Program-made: the position numbers and the translations under genes | Source: Burkholderiales bacterium | GTDB lineage: Bacteria > Pseudomonadota > Gammaproteobacteria > Burkholderiales > Burkholderiaceae_C | Length of the DNA: 64,000 nucleotides | Reading direction: 5' to 3' | Assembly (NCBI GenBank): GCA_947377275.1 | Contig: CANCFV010000003.1 | Coordinates: forward strand, 1-64,000 | Shown: one piece after another, positions 9,252 through 17,551 of the stretch | How the letters are laid out: every line of letters starts with the position of its first letter | Numbering within the stretch: the first letter of the stretch is position 1 | Notes under the pieces: generated by a model | The model's input: the letters and a program-made list of their open reading frames with translations, nothing else | Databases searched by the model: none | Told to the model about the DNA's origin: nothing

Positions 9252-10259
9252 TCAAATGGATGCACGTTGCAACAGCGGGTGAGTGGCCATGACGGCCTTG
9301 GCCAAAGCCTGCCCGCTGAGCCAAGCACCCTCCACCTTGCCGCCATGCAGCCAATCGCCGCACAGGCCCAAGCCCTTGTCTGCTTGCCAGAGGCTGCCCT
9401 CGGCACGCTCAGTGGCGGTGTCGGCGTAACGCCAGCGGTGGGCCGACACCGTGGGTGTGGAAACACCGCCCAGCGCCACGAAGGCCTCTGCGAGCGTCGC
9501 GGCTGCGGCATCGGGGGTGTCCTCGATGTGGTCCTCACTCCACTCAGGGCTGCCGTGCAGCAGCCAGGTTTCGGGGCCTGCGCGACCTGGCTTGCTGCTG
9601 TCACGGGCGACCCAACGCATGGGGCCGGTGTTGACGAAGGCGGCATCGAAGGGCAAAGGCACCGGGGCATCAAAGCGCAGCATCACGGCCCAACTGCCGC
9701 GCATCACGGTGTGGTGCGCCTGCCCGGCCAACTCAGGGGCCACTGGCTGCAACAGGGCCGCCGCCTGGGGTGCTGGCATGGCCAGCAAGACGAGGTCAAA
9801 GGGCGATGCGAGCTCGCCTTGTTCCAGGGTGTGCAAACGCCAGCCTTGGGCATCGCTCAGCAGCGCATCCACGGTGTGGCCCACGTGCAGCTTGAGCTGG
9901 CTGCCCAGCCAGGCGGCGGGCGAGGTCATGCGGGGCGTGCCCACAAAGCGCTCCACCGAGGGCGTGTGGGCGTGAACACCATCGCTGTCCACCACGGCCC
10001 AGCGAGCGTCCCAAGGCGCTGCCACGCCGGCCTCTCGCCAGCGCATCACTTCGGCCCGGAAAGCAGGGGCGCGGGCGGTGAAGTACTGGGCGCCGTGGTC
10101 GCACTGCCAGCCTTCGCCGCGCCGCGTGCTCATGCGGCCTGAGGGACCTCGGCTCTTGTCAAACACCTGAACCTGGGCTCCCGCGCTTTGCAGGCTGTGC
10201 GCGCAAGACAGGCCGGACAAACCGGCACCCACCACGGCAACGCGAAGGGAGGGGGACAT
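9252..10259 (-). CDS. NAD(P)/FAD-dependent oxidoreductase, renalase-like
   Basis: A protein of 335 residues that begins with a dinucleotide-binding motif, VAVVGAGLSGLSCAHSL, followed by VFDKSRGPSGRMSTRR, the signature of the renalase-like amine oxidase family. Near the C-terminus GLCGDWLHGGKVEGAWLSG is the second FAD contact. Bacterial renalase-like enzymes oxidise aberrant dihydro forms of NAD(P)H; that specific activity is an inference. The start at 10259 is preferred over 10307 because the protein begins right at the Rossmann motif and AAGGA lies upstream. It is divergent from the next gene. Confidence 0.87.
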   Translation of the reverse strand: MSPSLRVAVVGAGLSGLSCAHSLQSAGAQVQVFDKSRGPSGRMSTRRGEGWQCDHGAQYFTARAPAFRAEVMRWREAGVAAPWDARWAVVDSDGVHAHTPSVERFVGTPRMTSPAAWLGSQLKLHVGHTVDALLSDAQGWRLHTLEQGELASPFDLVLLAMPAPQAAALLQPVAPELAGQAHHTVMRGSWAVMLRFDAPVPLPFDAAFVNTGPMRWVARDSSKPGRAGPETWLLHGSPEWSEDHIEDTPDAAAATLAEAFVALGGVSTPTVSAHRWRYADTATERAEGSLWQADKGLGLCGDWLHGGKVEGAWLSGQALAKAVMATHPLLQRASI

Positions 10260-10373
10260 GGCAGGGATCCTTGTGACATCTGACTCAAGGCCAGATGCTA
10301 CGCGCACGCCTCACTGGCCCACCCGGTGCAGCCTGCTTACACTGGCATCGACGAGGCTTTGAACTGGATCGGC

Positions 10374-11276
10374 ATGCACGCACGAGGGGGGTCATGGACA
10401 CGAGCGATGCGCTGGGGCGTTTGGCTGCTGGCCTTCGGGGCCTGGCCCGTGGGGGCTCAGGAAGCGCCGCCCGCGTCATCAATGGCACCGGCACAGGCGC
10501 AAATCGCCAAGCCCACCCAGATTGGCACCGTGGACTTGCCAACACGCCCCGGTGTGACCCAGCGCATGTGGGTCATCACGCCCACCAAGCCCAAAGCCGC
10601 GGTGGTGCTGTATGCCGGTGGCTTGGGGATCTTGCAGTTGTCAGACACCGGCGTGCCCGCGATGGGCGGCGGCAACTTCTTGGTTCGCACGCGCGCACTG
10701 TGGGCCGAACAAGGCCTGATGGTGGTGGTGCTGGACGCGCCATCTGACCGCCAACAAGCGCCCTACCTGGGCGGCTTTCGGCAAACCGCAGAGCATGTGC
10801 AAGACGCCAAAGCCGTGATCGCCTGGGTTCGCCAGCAAGCCGCACTGCCCGTCTGGCTGGTGGGCACCAGCCGCGGCACGCAGTCCGTGGCCTTCATCGC
10901 GACCGAGCTGAACGGCCCCGAAGGGCCCGACGGCTTGGTCCTCACGGCCACCATCTTGTCAGACGACAAAGGGCGCGCCGTGCCCCAGATGGCACTGCAC
11001 AAACTGCGCATTCCCGTGCTGGTGGTTCACCACGAGCTGGACGCCTGCAAACACTGCTCCGCGAGCGCCTTGCCGGGCCTGATGGCGCAGTTGAGCAACG
11101 CGCCGAGCAAAGCCTTGTTGCTGCGTCAAGGTGGCATCACGCGGGGCGATGCCTGTGAGGCTTGGTCGTACCACGGGTTCAACGGCATCGAGGCAGACAC
11201 CGTGGCCGTGGCATCTCAGTGGCTGCTGTCGGCCTCAGCAGCACACACTGGCTCAATGCCCGCCATTGGCCGCTGA
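10374..11276 (+). CDS. Secreted alpha/beta hydrolase-fold protein
   Basis: About 300 residues from the ATG at 10374. The N-terminus looks like a signal peptide (MRWGVWLLAFGAWPVGA then QEAPP). The body has the alpha/beta hydrolase nucleophile elbow VGTSRGTQS, an acidic stretch after VLVVHHELDACKHC, and a possible catalytic His in WSYHGFNG near the end. The class looks like periplasmic dienelactone hydrolase or esterase-type proteins, with no clear substrate. ATGs at 10326 and 10407 are possible alternative starts; the latter leaves a shorter, cleaner signal peptide. The last 24 nt overlap the 3' end of the convergent peptidase gene. Confidence 0.75.
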   Translation: MHARGGSWTRAMRWGVWLLAFGAWPVGAQEAPPASSMAPAQAQIAKPTQIGTVDLPTRPGVTQRMWVITPTKPKAAVVLYAGGLGILQLSDTGVPAMGGGNFLVRTRALWAEQGLMVVVLDAPSDRQQAPYLGGFRQTAEHVQDAKAVIAWVRQQAALPVWLVGTSRGTQSVAFIATELNGPEGPDGLVLTATILSDDKGRAVPQMALHKLRIPVLVVHHELDACKHCSASALPGLMAQLSNAPSKALLLRQGGITRGDACEAWSYHGFNGIEADTVAVASQWLLSASAAHTGSMPAIGR

Positions 11277-12800
11277 CACGGTGGCCGGCTGCTCCAAAGC
11301 GCTGGCTTTGCGAATCAGGCGCTCGTAGAACTGGATCATCTCAACGTGGTTGGCGATCGAGATGCGCTCGTTCGTGCCATGGAAGCGGGCCAGGTCAGCC
11401 CCATTCGCATGGATGGGTGAGAAGCGGTAGATGGCATCGGCCAGGTCGGCGTAATGCCTTGAGTCGGTGCCGCCCAGCAGCAGGCCTGGCGCCACCACCA
11501 GATCGGGCTGCAGCTCGCGCAGGGTGCGGGCCAGCGCGGCGTAGGCCGGCGTGTCGGTGCGCGACACGGCCGAGGCTTCGGTGCCCTGGGGCATCTGTTC
11601 GATCTCAACCGGCAGGCCCTTGAGCGTGTTGCGCACATGGTCCAACACCGTGGCGCGGCTGTCGCCAGGCAAAAGGCGGAAGTTGACCAGGGCCGTGGCC
11701 AGGCCCGGCAAAACGTTTTCGCGTTCGCCCGCGTTGAACACCGTGGCCACACCGGTGGTGCGCACCATGGCATTGGCCGAGGGCACCTTTTGCAACTGGC
11801 TTTCCAGCAACGGCGCGGTGAGCCACAGGTTGCTCAGCACCCATTGGGTGACACCGCTGGCTTGTGGGGCCACGGCTTCGAAAGTTTGGCGCGTGAGCCC
11901 TTGCAAGCGCGCCGGCATGGGATTGGCCTCGATGCGGGCCACGGCCTCACCCAGCACACCCACCACGCTGCGCGGCAAAGGCATGCTGGTGTGACCGGGC
12001 TGCCCGCGTGCGGTGAGCTTGAGCGTCATGTAGCCCTTCTCGGCCATGCCGATCAGGGCCACCGGCTGCTGCATGCCAGGGACCAGACCGTGCGTGATCA
12101 ACATGCCCTCGTCCAACACGAAACGCAGCTTGACGCCCTGCTGACGCAAGGCCGCCGCCATGCGCTGGGCGCCATCTTCGCCGCCCACCTCTTCATCGGC
12201 CCCAAAGGCAAAGAAAATCGTTTGCTCTGGCTGAAAGCCCGAAGCGGCCAGCAACTCGGCCGCCTCCATGAGTGCCATCAAGCTGCCTTTGTTGTCCCAA
12301 GCGCCCCGGCCCCACACAAAGCCACCTTGAATGGCGCCTGAAAACGGCGGCACCTGCCATTGGCCCTCGGTACCAGGGGCAATGGGCACCACGTCCTGAT
12401 GGGCCATCAAAGCAATCGGCTGGACCTTAGGGTTGCGGCCTGGCCAGGTGTAGAGCAAAGCGTGTTTGCCAAACGCCTGGCGCTGCATCACCTTGTGGGC
12501 CGCCACATAGTCCTGCTGCAACTGCCGGTGCAGGGCCTCAAAAGCAGAGGCGTTCTCGTCAGTGGGCGACCACACGGTGCGCAATTGCACCGCGGCGCTC
12601 AGTCGCCGCGCGGCGGCTTGGGCGTCGACCGTCACCCCGGGCTTGGCTTGGATGGGCTGCAGGCTGCCACGCGCTTGCCACGTGTGCCAGGCCATCGCGG
12701 CCAACAAACCCAAGGCGAGCACGGCCAGCAGCGCCAGCAGGCGCAGCCACACACGGCCAGAAGCGGCCCAACGGGGGTGAGACACGGGGGCAGCCAACAT
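11253..12800 (-). CDS. M20-family zinc carboxypeptidase (carboxypeptidase S-like), membrane-anchored
   Basis: A protein of 515 residues with a hydrophobic N-terminal segment (about residues 18-38) that would anchor it or act as an uncleaved signal. The zinc site of the M20 family is intact: His134 and Asp136 (LMAHQDVVP), Asp169 (GRGAWDNKG), Glu203 and Glu204 (ADEEVGGEDG), and the C-terminal His in IANHVEMIQFYE. Domain order (catalytic, dimerisation lid, catalytic) and length match carboxypeptidase S-like enzymes, which cleave C-terminal or N-acylated amino acids. An ATG at 12842 would add 14 residues. The 3' end overlaps the convergent hydrolase. Confidence 0.9.
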   Translation of the reverse strand: MLAAPVSHPRWAASGRVWLRLLALLAVLALGLLAAMAWHTWQARGSLQPIQAKPGVTVDAQAAARRLSAAVQLRTVWSPTDENASAFEALHRQLQQDYVAAHKVMQRQAFGKHALLYTWPGRNPKVQPIALMAHQDVVPIAPGTEGQWQVPPFSGAIQGGFVWGRGAWDNKGSLMALMEAAELLAASGFQPEQTIFFAFGADEEVGGEDGAQRMAAALRQQGVKLRFVLDEGMLITHGLVPGMQQPVALIGMAEKGYMTLKLTARGQPGHTSMPLPRSVVGVLGEAVARIEANPMPARLQGLTRQTFEAVAPQASGVTQWVLSNLWLTAPLLESQLQKVPSANAMVRTTGVATVFNAGERENVLPGLATALVNFRLLPGDSRATVLDHVRNTLKGLPVEIEQMPQGTEASAVSRTDTPAYAALARTLRELQPDLVVAPGLLLGGTDSRHYADLADAIYRFSPIHANGADLARFHGTNERISIANHVEMIQFYERLIRKASALEQPATVSAANGGH

Positions 12801-12879
12801 GGTCGATGGGATACGGAAGGTGTTGAACGGTCGGTCGCGCATCTTACCCAGCGGAGCGATGCCGCCTAAGATGCGCGCC

Positions 12880-13383
12880 ATGCACACACCCGACACCCCA
12901 GACCAAGGCGAGCTGGCGCCCGACGCCCCCATCCAAGAAGCCCGACTGTGGCGCGACAAAGGATGGACCGCCCGCGTGATCAAAAACGAAGACGACGATG
13001 GCTGGGCGGTCGAGATGGTGATGGACGGTGAGCCCGAGCCCGCCCTGGTCGGCCCCTGGACCATGGGACGCGACAAAAAGAACCCCAAGCCACTGGACGT
13101 GTCCGCCTTCAACACGCTCGTCAAAACCGCCAGCGAGGTGGTCAGGCGGCACGAGCAGCAGTTGCACGCGCAGCTGCACAAAGAGGTGTCAGTGTTCGCT
13201 GCCGATGCCCGCTGGCGCGTCACCCTGGACATCACCCCCGACGAGGACGAGCCTTACGCCACCCTCACCGCCATGGACGATGAAGGCGACGAGGCGGCGC
13301 AGGTGCGCGTGTCAGCAGGCTTCAAGCTCAGCAGCGACAGCGCCACGCGCTGGATCGAACAGGGCTTTGCCAAGCCGCGCTGA
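12880..13383 (+). CDS. Conserved hypothetical protein, acidic
   Basis: A protein of 167 residues that I do not recognise. It is acidic and hydrophilic with no signal peptide or membrane segment. It begins MHTPDTPDQGE and contains KGWTARVIKNEDDDGWAVEM, which suggests a compact alpha/beta cytoplasmic protein. An ATG at 12871 is also possible, and neither start has a clear ribosome site. It is divergent from the M20 peptidase gene. Codon use fits the neighbours, and all three codon positions behave as in a real gene. Confidence 0.7.
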   Translation: MHTPDTPDQGELAPDAPIQEARLWRDKGWTARVIKNEDDDGWAVEMVMDGEPEPALVGPWTMGRDKKNPKPLDVSAFNTLVKTASEVVRRHEQQLHAQLHKEVSVFAADARWRVTLDITPDEDEPYATLTAMDDEGDEAAQVRVSAGFKLSSDSATRWIEQGFAKPR

Positions 13384-13391
13384 AACGCCCC

Positions 13392-13679
13392 TCAAGGCAT
13401 GACGCGCTCCCGCACAAACAGGCGGACCAGCTCGTCAGGATCGAGCTGACACGGCGGCAGGCTGGACAGCATCTGCAGGTCGGCGCGGGTGGCCAGACCG
13501 TTGTCCAGGCGCTGGCGCAGCGCCTGCATGCGCCCCATCAGGTCGGGCCCACGCATGGCCAGCAGCAAAGCCGCCAGCGTGCGTTGCAAGGAGGCCAAAC
13601 CCAATTCGGTGCCCGACACCGGCTGCACCCACGGCCGGAACGCCTGGGGCGGCAAAGGGCGTTGAAGGTTGAAATTCAT
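13392..13679 (-). CDS. Small hypothetical protein, 95 residues
   Basis: A small, mostly helical protein starting MNFNLQRPLPPQAFRPW, with a Leu-rich helix (LASLQRTLAALLLAMRG) and a second helical part ending LVRLFVRERVMP. I do not recognise a family. The start at 13679 is the first ATG that gives a sensible protein. A longer open frame upstream runs into the promoter region of the divergent gene. It converges on the gene at 12880, with only 8 nt between stops. Confidence 0.55.
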   Translation of the reverse strand: MNFNLQRPLPPQAFRPWVQPVSGTELGLASLQRTLAALLLAMRGPDLMGRMQALRQRLDNGLATRADLQMLSSLPPCQLDPDELVRLFVRERVMP

Positions 13680-13826
13680 CACGGCACACCTGTCTGGTGC
13701 CGCCAATGGCACCGAGATTTCACTGTGCGGTGCGCATGTTGCTGTTGTGTTGCTGCTTGGTTGCGCGGGGCAAAGTGCACCCTCGCCAGCGCGGTTAAGC
13801 TCGGGCCCCACGCATTGCCCCCACCC

Positions 13827-14288
13827 ATGAGCCTCAAACCACCCGCCGTGCTCGCATGGCATTACACCCTCGGCATCCATTTGCTGCCCATCCTGGAGAG
13901 CGGCCACCTGCTGCCCATGGACACGCCCGACACCCCCGCCAGCGAAAGCCCGCTGGTGTGGTTCTCGCTGAACACGCGCTACGAGCCCTCGGCCGCCAAG
14001 AGCCTGGTCCTCGACGGTGTGACCCAGGCGCCCACGCTGGCCGTGATGCGCCAGCTGGGCAATGGCATCTACCGCCTGGGCCTCACGCCGCGGCAGTTGC
14101 TGACCGGGCAGGCCCTGCGCCGCCAGGCCCGCATCGGCAAAGAGCGCTGGGTGGCGATCAGCGCACAGGCGCAGGCCTGCGGCGCCAACACGGGCGAGTG
14201 GTATGGCTCGGTCAACCCCGTGCCTGCGGCAGACTGCGTGATCGAAGTGCTCAACGCGCAAGACCAATGGGTGCGCGTGGCCTCCTGA
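13827..14288 (+). CDS. Hypothetical protein with WHYT and VWFS motifs
   Basis: A protein of 153 residues. Near the N-terminus it has AWHYTLGIHLLPILESGHL, then VWFSLNTRYEPSAAK about 30 residues later. This order (Trp-His-Tyr, a helix ending in Gly, then a Trp-Phe-Ser strand) resembles a small ADP-ribosyltransferase-like fold seen in several uncharacterised families, but I cannot confirm that link. No signal peptide or membrane segment is seen. It stands alone between a divergent and a convergent gene. Confidence 0.65.
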   Translation: MSLKPPAVLAWHYTLGIHLLPILESGHLLPMDTPDTPASESPLVWFSLNTRYEPSAAKSLVLDGVTQAPTLAVMRQLGNGIYRLGLTPRQLLTGQALRRQARIGKERWVAISAQAQACGANTGEWYGSVNPVPAADCVIEVLNAQDQWVRVAS

Positions 14289-14289
14289 A

Positions 14290-14304
14290 GGGCTGACCCA
14301 GCCC
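14290..14304. terminator. Short hairpin between convergent genes
   Basis: GGGCTG, a 3-nt loop ACC, then CAGCCC forms a perfect 6-bp stem between the stop codons of two convergent genes. There is no T run on either side, so at best it is a weak or Rho-assisted bidirectional terminator. Confidence 0.35.
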
Positions 14305-14309
14305 AGGGA

Positions 14310-15023
14310 TCAACCGGCCAAGCCGGCGAACACGGTTTGCACGTCGTCGTATTCATCCAGCGCGGCCAAGAATGCCTCGACCTCTTCCAGGGCCTCGGCG
14401 CTCAAGCTGCTGGGGTCGACCGGGTTCTTGGGCTTGTAGCCCAGCTTGGCCGACAAGACCGTGAAGCCCTGCGCGGGCAAAGCGCGGCTGACCAGGTCCA
14501 GGTCGGCCGGGTCGGTCAGGAACAGGGTCACGCCATCTTCATCAGCGGCTTCCAGGTCTTGGGCACCGGCTTCGATGGCGGCCATCTCAGCGTCGGCACC
14601 TGGCGTGGCCGGCTCGGCTTCGATGAAACCGAGGTGGTCAAAGTCCCACGACACGGAACCAGAAGTGCCCAACTGCCCCTTGCGGAACAGCACGCGCATT
14701 TCAGGCGCGGTGCGGTTGACGTTGTCGGTCAGGCACTCGACCATGACGGGCACACGGTGCGGCGCGAAGCCTTCGTAGATCACGTGCTCGAAGTTCACGG
14801 CCTCACCGGTCAAACCAGCGCCCTTTTTGATGGCACGCTCCAGCGTGTCTTTGGGCATGGACACCTTGCGGGCCTGCTCCACCACCAGGCGCAAACGGGC
14901 ATTGGCCGCTGGGTCAGCGCCGTGGCGCGCCGCGATCATGATGTCCTTGGCCAGCTTGCCAAACAGCTTGCCTCGCGCGTCAGCTGCCTGTGCCTTGCCT
15001 TTTGCTTTCCATTGCGCGCCCAT
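14310..15023 (-). CDS. yebC: YebC/PmpR-family translation-associated regulatory protein
   Basis: A protein of 237 residues, the usual length. It starts [19 protein letters not shown] and contains the family block [15 protein letters not shown] and later [19 protein letters not shown]. YebC proteins were first described as DNA-binding regulators. Recent work on the family links them to easing ribosome stalling at proline stretches. AAGGAAA precedes the start at a good distance. This type (starting MGAQWK rather than MAGHSKW) is the second YebC form found in many Burkholderiales. Confidence 0.92.
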   Translation of the reverse strand: MGAQWKAKGKAQAADARGKLFGKLAKDIMIAARHGADPAANARLRLVVEQARKVSMPKDTLERAIKKGAGLTGEAVNFEHVIYEGFAPHRVPVMVECLTDNVNRTAPEMRVLFRKGQLGTSGSVSWDFDHLGFIEAEPATPGADAEMAAIEAGAQDLEAADEDGVTLFLTDPADLDLVSRALPAQGFTVLSAKLGYKPKNPVDPSSLSAEALEEVEAFLAALDEYDDVQTVFAGLAG

Positions 15024-15087
15024 GTCGCGGTTTCCTTGTGTGTCAGCCGGCCACGCTGGCCCGCTTTGAATAAGCGCCGATTTTAGG

Positions 15088-15555
15088 TCAGCGACGGCGC
15101 CGCTTGCCGTGCGTTTGCACTTTGGGTCCCAGCCCCAAGGCCAAACGGGCCAAGGCATCGGCTTGGGCATTGCGGTGCCGGGGCACCCACCGCAGCTGGC
15201 AATGCGCAAAGGCAGCCAGCAAAGCCCTGGCCTCGTCAAACAAGGGCGCCAAGCGCGCCACTGGGGGCTCGCCCGCCTGGCTCAGCTGCGCCACCACGAT
15301 GCTGTTGTCGCACTGAATGGCCACTTCAGCAATTCGGGCCTGCGCTGGGGTCATGTCAGACAAGGCCCATTGCAAGGCGGCCATGAGGGCGCGCAGCTCG
15401 GCCTCGTTGTTGCAACCCGTGGCCTGCGTGGCCACCGACAGCGTGTGCTGCGACCCGTCAGGGCGGGTGATGAGGGCGCCCAGCCCCATGCGGCCGGGGT
15501 TGGGCACGGCGCTGCCGTCGCACTGGATCGCCCAGGTTGGGTTGGGCTCGGCCAT
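15088..15555 (-). CDS. RNase HI-like nuclease
   Basis: A protein of 155 residues with the RNase H fold and all four acidic residues visible: Asp13 in [11 protein letters not shown], Glu53 in NNEAELRAL, Asp83 in QCDNSIVV and Asp133 in RNAQADALA. The basic tail (HGKRRRR) may help nucleic-acid binding. It would cleave RNA in RNA-DNA hybrids, but it belongs to the divergent RNase HI-like group rather than the housekeeping RnhA. Its ATG shares one base with the TGA of the upstream small gene, so the two are translated together. Confidence 0.85.
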   Translation of the reverse strand: MAEPNPTWAIQCDGSAVPNPGRMGLGALITRPDGSQHTLSVATQATGCNNEAELRALMAALQWALSDMTPAQARIAEVAIQCDNSIVVAQLSQAGEPPVARLAPLFDEARALLAAFAHCQLRWVPRHRNAQADALARLALGLGPKVQTHGKRRRR

Positions 15556-15833
15556 CAGGCCAGCGTCTTGGGCACGCCGTCGGCCGGCGGTGGGCCACCA
15601 CGGTGGGACTTCGACCAGCTGTAGTCTGACGGCAGCTCGTCGCTGACGCCGGGCTTGCCCACGCTGTTGCCCAACTCAGAGTTGGTGACCACATGGCAGT
15701 TCAAAGGCTGGCCCTGGGCGTCTTTGTCTTTGCGCCTAGCTTCCGAAAACGCCAGGGCATCGAGCAATTGCTCGTCAGAGAAAGCCTCGACAAACGGGCG
15801 GCCCTGGCTGAGCCAATACACGACGATGCTCAT
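15555..15833 (-). CDS. Small hypothetical protein, 92 residues
   Basis: A small soluble protein starting MSIVVYWLSQGRPFVEAFSDE, with a charged helix SEARRKDKDAQG and a polar tail rich in Pro and Gly. I do not recognise a domain. Its stop overlaps the start of the RNase HI-like gene in a TGATG arrangement, so they form a two-gene unit. The region 5' of it faces the DUF3297 gene on the same strand. Confidence 0.7.
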   Translation of the reverse strand: MSIVVYWLSQGRPFVEAFSDEQLLDALAFSEARRKDKDAQGQPLNCHVVTNSELGNSVGKPGVSDELPSDYSWSKSHRGGPPPADGVPKTLA

Positions 15834-15864
15834 GCGGATCTCCCGGATGCGGTTTGGGGCGGTG

Positions 15865-16113
15865 TCAGCGGTAGAAGACTTCGACGGTGCCCTTGAGCTT
15901 GATCGTCAAGGAGCGGCCCTTGCGGTCCACGGCCTTGCCTGCCGGCACGCGGATCCAGCCTTCGCTGATGCAGTATTCCTCGACGTCGAAACGCTCCTTG
16001 TCATTGAAGCGGATGCCGATGTCGTGCTGGAACACGGCCGCATCGTGGTGCGGGCTGCGTGGGTCGATGGACAGGTGATCGGGCAGTTCGGGGCGTGGGG
16101 TCGCGTCGGTCAT
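15865..16113 (-). CDS. DUF3297-family protein
   Basis: A protein of 82 residues that matches the whole DUF3297 family: LPDHLSIDPRSPHHDAAVF, GIRFNDKERFDVEEYC, SEGWIRV and the C-terminal LTIKLKGTVEVFYR. The function is unknown. The family is a short glutathione-peroxidase-like or beta-barrel stub common in Proteobacteria. The ATG at 16113 starts right before the conserved part. Longer frames upstream add unrelated sequence. Confidence 0.9.
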   Translation of the reverse strand: MTDATPRPELPDHLSIDPRSPHHDAAVFQHDIGIRFNDKERFDVEEYCISEGWIRVPAGKAVDRKGRSLTIKLKGTVEVFYR

Positions 16114-16177
16114 GGGTGCAGATGCCAATGCCGGCTTCGCAACAGACGCGAAGCACACAGCAGGATGGGTTCGCAGT

Positions 16178-16729
16178 TTAGTGGACGTCGGGCGCGCCCT
16201 CGCGCAGCAACAAGGCACGCTTGCGGTCCACGCCCCAGCGGTAGCCCGAGATGTCGCCATCGCGGCGCACCACCCGGTGGCAAGGAATCGCCACCGCGAT
16301 CGGGTTGGCCGCGCAGGCCTGGGCCACGGCGCGCACGGCCTTGGGTGAGCCAATGCGCTGCGCCAGTTGCGTGTAATTCACCGTGCTGCCGCAAGGCACG
16401 GCCTGCAGCGCCTGCCACACCCGCGCCTGGAAGGCCGTTCCGCGCACATCCAGCGGCAGGTCCAAGCCACGCGCCGGGGACTCGACCAAGCCGACCACCT
16501 GGGCCACCACCTGCTCCAAGCCGTCAGCGGCGCCCACGATGTGGGCTTTGGGAAAGCGGTCCTGCAGGTCACGCACCAACGCATCCGGGTCGTCGCCCAT
16601 CAAGATGGCGCAAATGCCGCGCTGGGTTTGCGCCACCAAGACGGCCCCCAGCGCACATGAGCCCAGCGCAAAGCGAATCTCGGCCCCGGCCTGGGTCAGT
16701 TGGGGCGATGGGGTGACAGCGTTTGGCAT
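16178..16729 (-). CDS. Methylated-DNA--protein-cysteine methyltransferase (Ogt/AdaB-type)
   Basis: A protein of 183 residues with the active site AIPCHRVV (acceptor Cys150) and the DNA-binding helix QLAQRIGSPKAVRAVAQACA. The C-terminal SGYRWGVDRKRALL is more like the C-terminal half of Ada than Ogt. It removes alkyl groups from O6-methylguanine by suicide transfer. It lies directly after alkB on the same strand. An upstream ATG at 16804 shares its A with the alkB TGA (TGATG) and would give a coupled 208-residue form. The extra residues are not conserved-looking, so the shorter start is listed, but the longer one is plausible. Confidence 0.9.
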   Translation of the reverse strand: MPNAVTPSPQLTQAGAEIRFALGSCALGAVLVAQTQRGICAILMGDDPDALVRDLQDRFPKAHIVGAADGLEQVVAQVVGLVESPARGLDLPLDVRGTAFQARVWQALQAVPCGSTVNYTQLAQRIGSPKAVRAVAQACAANPIAVAIPCHRVVRRDGDISGYRWGVDRKRALLLREGAPDVH

Positions 16730-16803
16730 GGTCCACACAGCGGGCTGAAACGAAGCCGCCAGCTTAGACCAGCCCGCAGCACTTGGCACTCCCTGGGCCG
16801 CCA

Positions 16804-17478
16804 TCAAATGGCACCTGGGCGACCCGCGTGCCGAAAGGTGAGGTTGATGCGTTGGCGGCCCAAGCTGGGGTGAGGCGCGTCGGGCAGAGGCATGACGCCA
16901 TGGAAGCGCAGGCGATCGACCCCGCCCCACACCACCACATCGCCGTGGTGCAAGGCCACCCGCGCCGCCTGGTCGCTGCGCGCATGGCCACCCCACAAAA
17001 ACACGGCGCTCATGCCCAGCGACACCGACACCACCGGCGCCGACAAGTCGGCCTCGTTTTTGTCTTGGTGCAGGGACATGCGCGCACCGGGCACATAGCG
17101 GTTCACCAAACAGGCATCGGGCGCGAAGCCCGCAAAGCCCGCCTCTTCAGCGGCTTGAAGCGCCAAGGCGAGCCAGGCCGGCGGGATCGCAGGCCAAGGC
17201 AGATCGGTCACCGGGTCGCGGTGAACGTAGCGGTAGCCGCGCTCGTCGCTGTGCCAGCCCAGGCTGCCGCAACTGGTCAAGGCCACCGACATCGGCAAGC
17301 CACTGGGCGTGTGCATCGCGCGAAACGGCGCCTGCGCCAGCACCGCATCCAACCCTTGCCGGACCTGCGCCATGCAGGGCAAGGCCACGCCGCGCAAAAC
17401 CCACGCCTGCGCGCCCAGCGGGTGGCGCACACCCGCGTCGTTGTCACCAAACAGATCGCCATCGAGCATGGCCGCCAT
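16804..17478 (-). CDS. alkB: DNA oxidative demethylase AlkB
   Basis: A protein of 224 residues. The iron ligands are His137, Asp139 (SLHQDKNEADL) and His193 (RFHGV). The 2-oxoglutarate-binding arginines are Arg210 and Arg216 (RINLTFRHAG). Spacing equals that of E. coli AlkB with an offset of six. The region GWHSDERGYRYVHRDP forms the nucleotide-recognition lid. It repairs 1-methyladenine and 3-methylcytosine in DNA and RNA by oxidation. With the methyltransferase gene behind it, this is an alkylation-repair operon. No full-length Ada regulator is in the window. Confidence 0.95.
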   Translation of the reverse strand: MAAMLDGDLFGDNDAGVRHPLGAQAWVLRGVALPCMAQVRQGLDAVLAQAPFRAMHTPSGLPMSVALTSCGSLGWHSDERGYRYVHRDPVTDLPWPAIPPAWLALALQAAEEAGFAGFAPDACLVNRYVPGARMSLHQDKNEADLSAPVVSVSLGMSAVFLWGGHARSDQAARVALHHGDVVVWGGVDRLRFHGVMPLPDAPHPSLGRQRINLTFRHAGRPGAI

Positions 17479-17551
17479 TGTCAGCGAAGGGGCTGAGAAC
17501 GCCCATGCGCTCGATTAGAGTCACTGCTGTTCCAGCCTCCCCTCGCCCGCC

